Shown here in pieces: positions 30,056 to 37,802 of a DNA stretch of 38,070 bases (position 1 is its first letter; every line of letters begins with the position of its first letter). The stretch covers positions 1 through 38,070 of the forward strand of contig CAJFTO010000031.1 of the NCBI GenBank assembly GCA_904419955.1, written 5' to 3'. Origin of the DNA: Candidatus Roslinia caecavium (GTDB taxonomy: Bacteria; Bacillota; Clostridia; Monoglobales; Monoglobaceae). The translations under genes and the position numbers were made by a program. The notes under the pieces were generated by a model that was not told the origin of the DNA, made no database searches, and saw only the letters and a list, made by a program, of their open reading frames with translations.

Positions 30056-30694
30056 ATGATTATTAAATCGGTAAAAGACAAAGAATTTTCGCAGTACGGA
30101 CGGGTTATTGAAAATCTCGATTCCAAGGAACTGCTTGAAAAGCTCAGGGAGACGACGCCGGCGCCCGAGGACGCCGTGGTTTATGTGCCTGCGGACGCCG
30201 GGCTTGAGAGCCTGCCCGTTATGGACGTTTTGAGAGACAATATATACGGAGGCATGCCTATCCAGATCGGCTACTGTAACGGCTGCAACACAAAGCTCAA
30301 CTGTCTTGAATATCACAAGGACAGCGAGATAGATATAGCGGCGGACGATATCGTTCTGCTCGTGGGCAGACAGCAGGACGCGGCCGGCGGGGAATACGAT
30401 TCGGCGAAAGTAGAGGCGTTTTTATGCCCAAAGGGTACGGCGGTGGAACTGTACGCGACCACGCTTCACTACGCGCCGTGCAGCGCGAAGAACGGCGCGA
30501 CCTTTAGAGTTATAATCGTTCTTCCGAAGGGTACGAACACCGACAAACCGAATATAACCCCGATCGACGACGAGGATAAACGCTTGTTCGCCCGCAACAA
30601 ATGGCTGATAGCTCATCCCGATGCGAGCGAAGTCTCCGACGGAGCGGTAGTTGCGATAACCGGTGAGAACATCGACATAGCGTACAGCATATAG
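30056..30694 (+). CDS. DUF4867 family protein
   Basis: AGGAGG (30041-30046) is followed by ATG codons at 30050 and 30056. The second has the better spacing (9 nt) and is chosen, giving 212 residues; the first would add M-G. The sequence matches the DUF4867 family, whose members look like cupin-type beta-barrels related to sugar-acid enzymes and often occur near sugar catabolic genes. A N-x-x-E-Y-H segment around residue 85 and a second His (L-H-Y-A-P-C-S, near 140) could bind metal, as in cupins, but this is inference. No signal peptide or membrane segment is seen. The next gene starts 10 nt after the stop, so the two are co-transcribed. The biochemical role is unknown. Confidence 0.8.
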   Translation: MIIKSVKDKEFSQYGRVIENLDSKELLEKLRETTPAPEDAVVYVPADAGLESLPVMDVLRDNIYGGMPIQIGYCNGCNTKLNCLEYHKDSEIDIAADDIVLLVGRQQDAAGGEYDSAKVEAFLCPKGTAVELYATTLHYAPCSAKNGATFRVIIVLPKGTNTDKPNITPIDDEDKRLFARNKWLIAHPDASEVSDGAVVAITGENIDIAYSI

Positions 30695-30704
30695 GCGGTA
30701 TAGC

Positions 30705-31001
30705 ATGGTTAAACATATCGTTTTTTGGAAACTAAAAGAAAACGCCGAGGGCGCGGATAAGCGGGATAACGCCGTTTTGATCAAGCAAAAGCTCGAGAGT
30801 CTGATCGGAGTCATCCCCGAGATAGTCTCGCTCGAGGTCGGGATCAATTTCAGCGGCGGAGAGTTCGACGTCGCTCTGTATTCCGCGTTTAATACGAAGG
30901 AAGATCTGGCGAGCTACGACGCGAATCCCGAACACGCCAAAGTAAAGCGGTTTATCGGAGCCGTATCGGAAAAACGCGAAGCCGTCGATTACGAGGTTTG
31001 A
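30705..31001 (+). CDS. Dabb (stress-responsive A/B barrel) domain protein
   Basis: This 98-residue protein is a single Dabb domain. It starts M-V-K-H-I-V-F-W-K-L, has a helical stretch followed by a L-E-V-G-x-N-F strand, and a F-D-V-A-L-Y-S-A-F strand with the typical L-x-x-Y-x-x-N-P-E-H motif. Such proteins form dimeric ferredoxin-like alpha/beta barrels; some family members are enzymes acting on aromatic or polyketide substrates, others have no known role. The gene follows the DUF4867 gene by 10 nt and ends before a strong terminator, so it is the last gene of that unit. Confidence 0.88.
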   Translation: MVKHIVFWKLKENAEGADKRDNAVLIKQKLESLIGVIPEIVSLEVGINFSGGEFDVALYSAFNTKEDLASYDANPEHAKVKRFIGAVSEKREAVDYEV

Positions 31002-31035
31002 GCTCCGTAGATTAGGCGGATCGATTATATAAATT

Positions 31036-31062
31036 AAGGCGCGGTTCATTCCGCGCCTTTTA
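31036..31062 (+). terminator. Intrinsic terminator after the Dabb gene
   Basis: A perfect 9-bp stem, AAGGCGCGG (31036-31044) with CCGCGCCTT (31051-31059), has a six-base loop and runs into a short T stretch. It lies 35 nt after the Dabb stop and may also serve the converging gene that stops at 31123. Confidence 0.85.
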
Positions 31063-31122
31063 GATTGCCTAAAAACTATTAAAAAAGTGAAAACAGCCTG
31101 TTATTCCTGACCGCAGAAAAAA

Positions 31123-34100
31123 CTATTCTACGATCCCCAAAACCATCTTGCAGGTCTCGGCTCTTGTCGCGCCGCTCTGCGGTTCAAAGCGGTTGTCGCC
31201 GGTCCCGCTCACTATCCCCGCGCTTTTTAGCTTATACACGCTGTCCTTTGCGTAGTCCGAAATCTCGCCGTCGTCGGCGAACGCGCCGGCGTTCTCGGCG
31301 ATCGTGAGCGGCGAGGCGGCTATATTTGTCGAGTATCTATCGAGCATAACGCAGATATCCTGCCTTATAATATTTTCGTCGGGCGAAAATTCGGTCTCGC
31401 TCGTACCGTTTGTTATCCCGGCGCCCGCCGCCCAGATCGCGTATTCATAATACCAGTCGCCGGGCGTTACGTCGTCGAATGAGATTTCGGTTTCGGCAGT
31501 AGAAGCCGTGTCCGAGGCTCCCGCCGCGCGGTAGAGGATAGTTACAAATTCGGCTCTGGTCACGTTCGCGTCGGGTCTGAAGCTTCCGTCGTCGTAGCCG
31601 TTTACGACCCCTTTGCTCGTAAGTTCGGATATATATTCGTAAGCCCAATGCTCCTCGGGAACGTCGCTGAACGAACTCGAGCCCGCCGGGGTTTCATTTT
31701 CATCCTCGGGAGCGGCCGAGGGCGACGGGGAAGACGAACTTGAACCGGATCCAAAGCCCGAACCTCCAAAGCCAAGATTGCCGTTCGAGCCGCCGGAACC
31801 TGTCGAACCCGTTCCCGGATCGTAGGACTCTCTGTAATCGTCGGTGAAATAGAAATCCATTTCGTCGCCGTTTTTGAGGGTATAGTCGCCCATAGATACC
31901 TGCGGCTGCTCGCCGTTTATCTCGTACAGCCAGCCGCTGTACGGACCGTTGGAAAATTCCTCGAGCGTTACCCCGGACGGAGACGTTATCGAGGTTATAT
32001 AACTTCCGCCGCTGAGTTTGTAGGTATAGCCGTTTGCGGACATGACCTTCTTAAACAGATCCAGCGCCGTCGCGCCCTGCGTCAGCGTATACGAACTCTC
32101 CGAGATCCAAACGGGGTACGAACCGCTGTGGGCGCCGTTTCCGTGAACGGTATCCCCTCTCAGCGTAAACGTTACTCTTATCTGCGAGGACGAACTCCCG
32201 CCGCCGCCCGGGTTTGAGCTTCCGTCGCCCGATCCGGCGCCGGTCTCCGGCATCGTTACCGGGATAAGCATATATATGTTGTAGGCCGCGTTGGTATCGT
32301 ATATTCCCTGATACGCGATCATAGCCCTAAAAGCCTGCTCGGTCGCGAGCGCGTTGTATGTGGAATTATCGCTGAAACCGAAGCCGCTGTTATCCTCGAG
32401 CGCGTAACCCATCAGAGCGCTCATAAGGCTTTGCGATTTTATAAACTGAGGATTTGTATTGGGGTTGATACCGACCGAGGCGAGCCCGATAACGGTCATC
32501 GCGTCCGTGTTGGAGCTGCCAAGCGAACCGTTCTCGCCCTGAGCCTCGGACAGCGCGTCTATCACCGTATTTACGGAGTCTTGTATCTGAGTATAATGTT
32601 CCTCGGATATCCCCGCCGCTTGGGCGTCCTCGGCCAAATAATAGGGCGCGAAGGCGGAGAGAGTCGAGGCGGTAGTGTCGTAGTCTATAAATTCCTGACC
32701 GCCGTACGAATAGCCCCAAAGCCCGTTCGACGCGCGGGATTTAAGAATTACGTCTATGAGAGCGTCCCGCGTAAGCCCCGTATCAACTGCGAAATCGCCG
32801 CAGTCGTAAGCGCTGAGCGCGTATATGGCGTTCGCGGAGTAGCCTATGTCTTCCGCCGCGAAGCCTGATATTCTCTCGATCAGGTTAAATTCCGTACCGT
32901 CGGACGCGGTCAGGCCGGTCGCGTCTACGTCCAGCGCGGTCAGCGAGAGCGCCGCTTTTACGAGGTAGCTGAAGTCCGATGACTTATCCGATGCGCACGC
33001 GTCGATCGTCGCCGCGATGTATTTGTCCTTTTGGTTCAGCTTATCGGCGTAACCCGCCGCCGCCATGTCTATGATCTTCCACGCGTCTTCGGTCTCGTCC
33101 GCGTAGTCGTCCGAGATATTTTTGGAGAGCGCGGCTATCTTCTCGGTTATCTCCGAGGTAGTAAATCCCGCCGATGGAGAAGAAGAAGGAGCGTCCGTAG
33201 CGGAAGGCGAAGCGGAAGGCGAGACTTCCGGAGCCGCGGATGGAGTTTCGGCCGGAGTCTGAGACTCTACAGGAGCCTGAGACTCTGCAGGATCCGAATC
33301 TTTTTGATCCGAAACGGTTACGACGCACCAGGGCGGGGTGATATAGATATAGTATTCGGGATCGGACGCGGCCGTTATGTAGTATGTTCCTTCAGTATCG
33401 AAAGAGAGAGTTGCCGCGCCGTTTTCATCGGTTACGTATTCGTCCGCGTTTTCAAAGTTCTTATCGCTTGAAACCAAAATCGTCATATCCTCGAAACTAT
33501 GAGTCGCGGCGGATATTATATCCTCGGGGTAGGTCCCGTAAAACGTCGAGAAGCCGCTGAGCGCCAGGCTGAACTTTTCGTTTGTTCCGACCGTGAGTTC
33601 GGTCTTGTCGAAGTAGGAATATTCGTCGCTCCAGAACGACTGGTCCTGATACAGGAAAATTTGAACGTTGTCGCCGCTGCTTAATACCGACATATCGGCG
33701 GTGTAGCTCGTGTAGGAGCCGTAGCTCTCGTTATATACGCCGTCGTTGGGAGTCCGGCCGTTTACCATAAAGCCGATCGCGGAGGTCTCCTGTCCGAGAA
33801 GCTTGGTCAGAAAGCCGGAGCTTGTTATATCGAGAAAGTCCTTCGCCGTTTCGGGCGTGAATGCGTCGCCGAAGACCTCTTTATGCAAAGCGACCGCCGC
33901 GTCGAATACGGTCGGTCCGTCCGCATTCTGAACTGTATAGCCGTATTCTTCGGCCAGTCCGTCGGAGATCTCAAGTCCGGACGGCGGATATATGAATCCG
34001 TCTTCGCTCAGCGAGGCGGTAACCGCGACCGTATCCGCCGAAGCGAACGCGCTGAAGCTGAACGCGCCGAGCATCATTAATAACACGAGCGCCCCCGCTA

Positions 34101-34131
34101 TACTTCTTTGTAATGTTTTGATGTTTTTCAT
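31123..34131 (-). CDS. SLH-anchored transcobalamin-like protein (alpha/alpha barrel plus DUF4430), predicted B12 binder
   Basis: The start at 34131 is 4-5 nt behind GGAGGT (34141-34136); reading further upstream only enters a repeat element. The 1002-residue product has a signal peptide (cut after A-F-A, near 30). A beta-domain resembling DUF4430 (about 35-165) has F-M-V-N-G-R-T-P, followed by a small beta-sandwich and a Ser/Pro linker (275-318). An alpha/alpha-barrel of the terpenoid-cyclase/transcobalamin type (about 328-621) has S-N-T-D-A-M-T-V-I-G-L-A repeats. A clear DUF4430 domain (645-765) has G-W-L-Y-E-I-N-G-E-Q-P and G-D-E-M-D-F-Y-F. A Gly/Ser linker and three SLH repeats (TRAE, IRQD, TRAE) end it. 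Animal transcobalamin and intrinsic factor have the same barrel plus beta-domain order. A cobalamin riboswitch upstream supports vitamin B12 capture at the wall. Direct binding is inference. Confidence 0.88.
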   Translation of the reverse strand: MKNIKTLQRSIAGALVLLMMLGAFSFSAFASADTVAVTASLSEDGFIYPPSGLEISDGLAEEYGYTVQNADGPTVFDAAVALHKEVFGDAFTPETAKDFLDITSSGFLTKLLGQETSAIGFMVNGRTPNDGVYNESYGSYTSYTADMSVLSSGDNVQIFLYQDQSFWSDEYSYFDKTELTVGTNEKFSLALSGFSTFYGTYPEDIISAATHSFEDMTILVSSDKNFENADEYVTDENGAATLSFDTEGTYYITAASDPEYYIYITPPWCVVTVSDQKDSDPAESQAPVESQTPAETPSAAPEVSPSASPSATDAPSSSPSAGFTTSEITEKIAALSKNISDDYADETEDAWKIIDMAAAGYADKLNQKDKYIAATIDACASDKSSDFSYLVKAALSLTALDVDATGLTASDGTEFNLIERISGFAAEDIGYSANAIYALSAYDCGDFAVDTGLTRDALIDVILKSRASNGLWGYSYGGQEFIDYDTTASTLSAFAPYYLAEDAQAAGISEEHYTQIQDSVNTVIDALSEAQGENGSLGSSNTDAMTVIGLASVGINPNTNPQFIKSQSLMSALMGYALEDNSGFGFSDNSTYNALATEQAFRAMIAYQGIYDTNAAYNIYMLIPVTMPETGAGSGDGSSNPGGGGSSSSQIRVTFTLRGDTVHGNGAHSGSYPVWISESSYTLTQGATALDLFKKVMSANGYTYKLSGGSYITSITSPSGVTLEEFSNGPYSGWLYEINGEQPQVSMGDYTLKNGDEMDFYFTDDYRESYDPGTGSTGSGGSNGNLGFGGSGFGSGSSSSSPSPSAAPEDENETPAGSSSFSDVPEEHWAYEYISELTSKGVVNGYDDGSFRPDANVTRAEFVTILYRAAGASDTASTAETEISFDDVTPGDWYYEYAIWAAGAGITNGTSETEFSPDENIIRQDICVMLDRYSTNIAASPLTIAENAGAFADDGEISDYAKDSVYKLKSAGIVSGTGDNRFEPQSGATRAETCKMVLGIVE

Positions 34132-34164
34132 TTTTACCTCCAATAGAGTTATTTTGTTATAAAA

Positions 34165-34362
34165 AGCCCCGCGAACGTAGGAGTTAGGAATCAGTGATCG
34201 GGGATCGGGAGCGTAAAAGGCTGTAGAGCCGATAAAAGCGGTCTCTAAAACGCGATGGGAAAACAACGTAGTTTTTTGCCTACATAACTGTTCGTCGCTA
34301 TAGCGACCCATCACAGCGTCTAATCCTAATCTCTAATCGCTAATTCCTACGTTTGCAGGGCT
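34165..34362. repeat. Dispersed repeat element with imperfect terminal inverted repeats (copy 1)
   Basis: The left end (AGCCCCGCGAACGTAGGA from 34165) matches the reverse complement of the right end (AGCCCTGCAAACGTAGGA ending at 34362). The arms continue imperfectly for about 40 bp through TTAGGAAT-type units. The interior contains GGGAAAACAACG and a TCGCTATAGCGA palindrome. A minus-strand frame runs open across it and would add 61 spurious codons to the SLH gene. Related copies occur at 35300-35410 and 37297-37472. No transposase is present, so a non-autonomous element is likely. Confidence 0.75.
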
Positions 34363-34391
34363 AAAACACGCAGACCGAACGGCTTGCGTGT
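34363..34391 (-). terminator. Expression-platform terminator of the cobalamin riboswitch
   Basis: On the minus strand ACACGCA (34391-34385) pairs with TGCGTGT (34372-34366), with an inner CCG/CGG, and is followed by TTTT. It lies about 45 nt after the riboswitch and before the gene, as expected for transcriptional control by B12. Confidence 0.75.
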
Positions 34392-34434
34392 AATAATAAA
34401 CCTTGCGATTACCTGCGCTTAGTTTGATTTTCGC

Positions 34435-34622
34435 AGCGTTTCGGCAGGTCTTCCGGCTTAAACCTTAACGCTCGGCTTCGCCTTCCCAAACATAAAGTTC
34501 AGTGACTGCGCAAATATTTGCGCGTAAAGCCTCGCACGGTTATCACGGCGGCAGGTCCGCTCGGGATTCTCACCCGTCTTCCCTATTAAAACATAATTAT
34601 CTCAACTATGTTACCGATACGT
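34435..34622 (-). promoter_or_regulatory. Cobalamin (B12) riboswitch
   Basis: On the minus strand the aptamer shows the family landmarks in order: A-T-A-GGGAA; GGTGAGAATCCC; GCGGACCTGCCGCCGTGA; an internal stem around GCGCAAATATTTGCGC; and the 3' B12 box AAGCCGGAAGACCTGCC (34459-34443). It lies 300 nt before the SLH/DUF4430 gene on the same strand and is followed by a terminator, so expression should rise when B12 is scarce. Upstream, 34623-34785 holds a TCTCTGTTT/AAACAGAGA stem (34658-34699) and an A/T-rich palindrome after the DtxR-type gene; no clear promoter was identified there. Confidence 0.95.
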
Positions 34623-34785
34623 GTTGAGTTTTCAGTAATTTGACGTAAATACGTCTTTCTCTGTTTTGGACGCCAGACTGAGCCTCGCCGAAACAGAGAT
34701 CCGATCTTTAACATAAGAAAAGAGCGGAGTTTGATCTTGCATACTCGATCATAAGCAAGTACAAATAAATAAGCTTTATTTGTAT

Positions 34786-35157
34786 TTATTGCGATTTAAC
34801 TTTTACGTGCTCTTTTAGTTTATCGAAACTCTCCTCGCTTATGACATGCTCTATCCTGCACGCGTCGGCGAGAGCGGTCTCCCGACTAACCCCGATACGC
34901 ATTAGGTATTCGCTTATAAGCAGATGCCGTTCATAGATCTTTTCCGCCAGAGCTCTGCCGGATTCTGTGAGCGTTATAAAGCCGTGTTCGTCGACGGCGA
35001 TATACCCGTTGTTCTTAAGCGATTTAACGGCTCTGCTGATACTCGGCTTGGTGTAGCCCGTCTCGGCCACTATGTCGATCGACCGCACCTCGGAGCTCCT
35101 ATTTGTTAGGATAAGTATAGTCTCAAGATAGTCTTCCGCAGATTCGTGCGTTCTCAT
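34786..35157 (-). CDS. DtxR/MntR-family metal-dependent repressor
   Basis: This 123-residue protein has the winged-helix DNA-binding domain (about 1-65, with E-D-Y-L-E-T-I and Y-T-K-P-S-I-S-R-A-V recognition helix) and the dimerisation/metal domain (about 70-115). It lacks the C-terminal SH3-like domain, as in MntR-type members. Metal-ligand candidates are D9, E12, H78, C100, E103 and H104. Cys at 100 in A-C-R-I-E-H is the DtxR/IdeR (iron) pattern, while Asp at 9 is the MntR (manganese) pattern, so metal choice cannot be called. A GAGGTG site precedes the ATG. No metal transporter lies next to it, so its targets are probably elsewhere. Confidence 0.9.
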   Translation of the reverse strand: MRTHESAEDYLETILILTNRSSEVRSIDIVAETGYTKPSISRAVKSLKNNGYIAVDEHGFITLTESGRALAEKIYERHLLISEYLMRIGVSRETALADACRIEHVISEESFDKLKEHVKVKSQ

Positions 35158-35244
35158 AAATTCACCTCAAATATTATTGTCGGTCCCCGATCGAGGTTCG
35201 TCCGAAATTTCACCGCAAAAAAACGATCGGGAACTGTAAGAGGT

Positions 35245-35274
35245 ATTTTATCATATTCCCTTATATATTGTCAA
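35245..35274 (-). promoter_or_regulatory. Promoter of the DtxR-family gene
   Basis: On the minus strand a consensus TTGACA (35274-35269) and TAAAAT (35250-35245) are 18 nt apart. Transcription would start near 35238, about 80 nt before the start codon. Confidence 0.65.
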
Positions 35275-35290
35275 CATAGACGTTAGTATT

Positions 35291-35419
35291 GCGGCCAATG
35301 TAGAGATTAGCGATTAGGAACGCATACGGTTTCCGTAGTCAATTTTCGGCTTTTAAGCCGCAGGGGGAAAACAATGCAATATTCTCTAGCATCTTCGCTT
35401 TGGCGACAACGCGGCCAAT
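35291..35419. repeat. Degenerate dispersed repeat (copy 2) between 9-bp direct repeats
   Basis: GCGGCCAAT occurs at 35291-35299 and again at 35411-35419. The 111 bp between begin with GTAGAGATTAGCGATTAGGAA, like an arm of the element at 34165-34362, and contain a GGGAAAACAATG segment and a TTCGCTTTGGCGA segment that also echo that copy. The right arm is absent. The direct repeats may be a target-site duplication or chance. From 35420 to 35666 the DNA is very A/T-rich and holds no gene or clear promoter that I can support. Confidence 0.5.
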
Positions 35420-35666
35420 TTCGCCACTGTTCTCTGTTTGCGGCGTTATTTTTAATAAAATTTTTAAAATAAAACAAAATTATATTCCGGCGTCTAAAAT
35501 TATTTGAGAAAGAAATAAAACAATAATTCTTTTATATATTAACTCAATCTACATAAGTTTATTCGGATATAAAACCGTCTTCAAATAAAAAATACTAATG
35601 TAAAGAAAATAATTTGCCGCGGTAATTTTTTTATTTAAAATTCGCGCGGCGACGGAGGAGGATAAA

Positions 35667-35819
35667 ATGGGGAAAATAAAAAAACGGATTTTAGTAGCGG
35701 TCGCGGCGATAGCGCTGCTCGGAGCCAAGACGTACCGTCCGGTTTTGGCGGTCTGCGCGACCGCGGGATTCGACGGGCAAGCCGCGTATGCGGAACATAT
35801 ATGTTTGGGCGAGTTTTAG
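35667..35819 (+). CDS. Small secreted peptide candidate (50 residues)
   Basis: An ATG at 35667 lies 6 nt behind GGAGGAGG-like sequence (35654-35661). The 50 codons begin with a basic end (M-G-K-I-K-K-R), a hydrophobic core (I-L-V-A-V-A-A-I-A-L-L-G-A), and then a short polar tail with Cys at 29 and Cys at 46, ending H-I-C-L-G-E-F. This looks like a signal peptide with a mature peptide of about 17-30 residues. It precedes the MurA gene by 212 nt; that gap holds G/C-rich dyads (CCGCGC/GCGCGG near 35912-35936) with a T run inside, so it may include a terminator. No family is recognised. A spurious frame remains possible despite the good ribosome site. Confidence 0.5.
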   Translation: MGKIKKRILVAVAAIALLGAKTYRPVLAVCATAGFDGQAAYAEHICLGEF

Positions 35820-36031
35820 CTTCGCTCGCTTAAAGTATAATTTTGCTAAAATTTATAAATAATAAACAATAGACGGTCGGCGGCGGGGATCTGAACGTAC
35901 CGACAAGGCCGCGCTTTTTTCAAGGCGGCGCGGCGGATTTGAACGAGAGGCGTCTGCCGCTCGATTGCCGATATTAATTTTAAAATACCGTATCAGTTTT
36001 ATAATATTATGATGAAGAGGGGGTTTAGAGA

Positions 36032-37291
36032 TTGGCGAGATATATTATTACGCCTCGCGATGGGATCGGCGGCGAGGTTTGTATAAGCGGCTCCAAAAAC
36101 GCGGCGCTGCCGATACTTGCCGCGGCCATGCTTTCGGACGAGCCGTCGCTCTTATCGAACGTGCCGGAGCTTTTGGACACTAACAATATGCTGGGTCTGA
36201 TCCGCAGCGTCGGGGGAAAAGCCGCTCGGGTGGATAAGAATATATATTCGGTATGTTTGGATGGCAGAATAAAGAAGAATGCGGCTTCGGATACGTATTC
36301 CAAGCTGAGAGCGTCTATATTGCTCTTAGGCGTTTGCCTTGCAAGAGGCGGAAGCGCGAAAATACCGCTCCCGGGAGGCTGCCGAATAGGAAGCAGACCG
36401 ATCGACCTGCATTTAAAAGGCTTTAAGTCGCTCGGCGTAAAGTTGAGGCAGGGTCACGGTTATGTGGAAGCAAAGTGCGATAGGCTGAAGGGCGGCAGGA
36501 TATACCTTGATTTTCCGAGCGTTGGGGCGACCGAGAATATTATGATCGCCGCGGCGCTGGCGGACGGCGTAACCGTTATCGAGAACGCGGCGGCGGAGCC
36601 GGAGATAATCGATTTAGCGGATTTTTTAAACGGCATGGGAGCCGATATAAAAGGCGCCGGCGGCGACGCAATATATATAGAAGGAAAACCAAAGCTTCAC
36701 GGCTGCGTCCATAGGATCATACCCGACAGGATCGAAGCCGGAACGTTTTTGATAAGCGGCGCGATCCTGAAATCGGGGCTTAGGGTCAGGAATATCGTTC
36801 CGTCCCACCTAAAGCCGCTCACGGCGAAGCTTGAGGAGATGGGAACGGAGCTTGAAATCGCTGAAGACAACATAACGGTAGCGGCCGCTTCCGGCAGGTT
36901 AAAGGCCGTGGATATAAAGACTATGCCTTACCCGGGATTTCCGACGGATATGCAGGCGCAGATGACGAGTCTGATATCGACGTCCGAGGGGAGCGGGATA
37001 GTGACTGAGACCGTGTTTGAAAACAGATTTATGCACGTCAGCGAACTGTGCAGAATGGGCGCCAAGATAAAGACTGACGGATCGCTCGCGGTCGTAAACG
37101 GAGTTAAAAAGCTGAGCGGAGCCAAGGTGAAAGCGACCGACCTAAGAGCGGGCGCGGCGCTGGTCATAGCGGCTTTGGCGGCCGACGGCAAAAGCGAAAT
37201 ATGCGACGTAGAGCATATAGAGAGGGGCTACGAGAACTTTTGCGAAAAACTGAGCGGCATAGGCGCAGATATCAAAAGAGTGGAAACGTAG
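36032..37291 (+). CDS. murA: UDP-N-acetylglucosamine 1-carboxyvinyltransferase (MurA family)
   Basis: This 419-residue cytoplasmic enzyme transfers enolpyruvate from phosphoenolpyruvate to UDP-GlcNAc, the first committed step of peptidoglycan synthesis. The start is a TTG behind AGAGGGGG with about 9-nt spacing. Visible active-site features are K22-N23 in S-G-S-K-N-A-A-L-P; C117 in the mobile loop L-P-G-G-C-R-I-G (Cys, so fosfomycin-sensitive type); D306 in F-P-T-D-M-Q-A-Q; and the late R in D-L-R-A-G-A-A-L. Length and motifs are normal for the family. Many Bacillota carry two MurA genes, and which one this is cannot be decided here. It stands alone between a peptide candidate and a repeat element. 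Confidence 0.95.
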   Translation: MARYIITPRDGIGGEVCISGSKNAALPILAAAMLSDEPSLLSNVPELLDTNNMLGLIRSVGGKAARVDKNIYSVCLDGRIKKNAASDTYSKLRASILLLGVCLARGGSAKIPLPGGCRIGSRPIDLHLKGFKSLGVKLRQGHGYVEAKCDRLKGGRIYLDFPSVGATENIMIAAALADGVTVIENAAAEPEIIDLADFLNGMGADIKGAGGDAIYIEGKPKLHGCVHRIIPDRIEAGTFLISGAILKSGLRVRNIVPSHLKPLTAKLEEMGTELEIAEDNITVAAASGRLKAVDIKTMPYPGFPTDMQAQMTSLISTSEGSGIVTETVFENRFMHVSELCRMGAKIKTDGSLAVVNGVKKLSGAKVKATDLRAGAALVIAALAADGKSEICDVEHIERGYENFCEKLSGIGADIKRVET

Positions 37292-37296
37292 ATAGA

Positions 37297-37472
37297 CGTA
37301 AGCGTTAGGGATTAGGCGTTAGAGGTTAGAAAGTGAAATTCGCCCGAATATCGCCGAACGGGAGCGTCGGCGGGAGTGTGAATATTTAGTTTTTCTATAT
37401 GGCTGTAGAGGCTGTAAAAACAGAACCGGAAACGTTTTTTCCTTTAATACCTAATTCCTAATCTCTCCGTTT
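37297..37472. repeat. Dispersed repeat element (copy 3) after murA
   Basis: The left arm (ACGTAAGCGTTAGGGATTAGG from 37297) matches imperfectly the reverse complement of the right arm (ACGGAGAGATTAGGAATTAGG, ending near 37472), with about two thirds of 30 positions identical. The interior shares GGCTGTAGAG followed by an A-rich stretch with the copy at 34165-34362. It fills most of the gap between murA and the tRNA promoter. Confidence 0.6.
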
Positions 37473-37565
37473 GCTTAAAATGGTGTAAATTAAAGAAAAA
37501 CAGAGTAAATAATAGAAAATTATGTGTTTATTGCATACAAATACAAATAATCGGTTATGATGGTT

Positions 37566-37594
37566 TTGACATTTAGATCTAATGAGAGTATAAT
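37566..37594 (+). promoter_or_regulatory. Perfect-consensus promoter of the tRNA genes
   Basis: TTGACA (37566-37571) and TATAAT (37589-37594) are separated by 17 nt. The expected start near 37601 is about 40 nt before the first tRNA-Val, as usual for stable RNA genes. Confidence 0.9.
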
Positions 37595-37639
37595 ATTTGA
37601 TGTTGCCGCTACAAGTGCGGTGAAATCGCTTATGAGAAT

Positions 37640-37715
37640 GGGAGCATAGCTCAGCTGGGAGAGCATCTGCCTTACAAGCAGAGGGTCATAGGTTCGAGCC
37701 CTATTGTTCCCACCA
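37640..37715 (+). tRNA. tRNA-Val (anticodon TAC)
   Basis: The 76-nt sequence folds as a cloverleaf: acceptor GGGAGCA, D-arm AGCTCAGCTGGGAGAGC, anticodon stem TCTGC/GCAGA with loop CTTACAA (anticodon 37673-37675), and T-arm with GGTTCGAGCC. The 3' CCA is encoded. It is the first of three tRNA genes behind the consensus promoter. Confidence 0.97.
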
Positions 37716-37802
37716 TATTCACGATCGAAACAGGGGAGCGGCGGTAATATTCTGTTTATAGCTGTTCTCTTGGCGTCGGTCGCCTGGCGATTCAAGATAT
37801 TA

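Noticed and set aside
34132..34314. A 61-codon N-terminal extension of the SLH/DUF4430 protein
   Set aside because: It is translated from the dispersed repeat element; the GGAGGT site and signal peptide place the real start at 34131.
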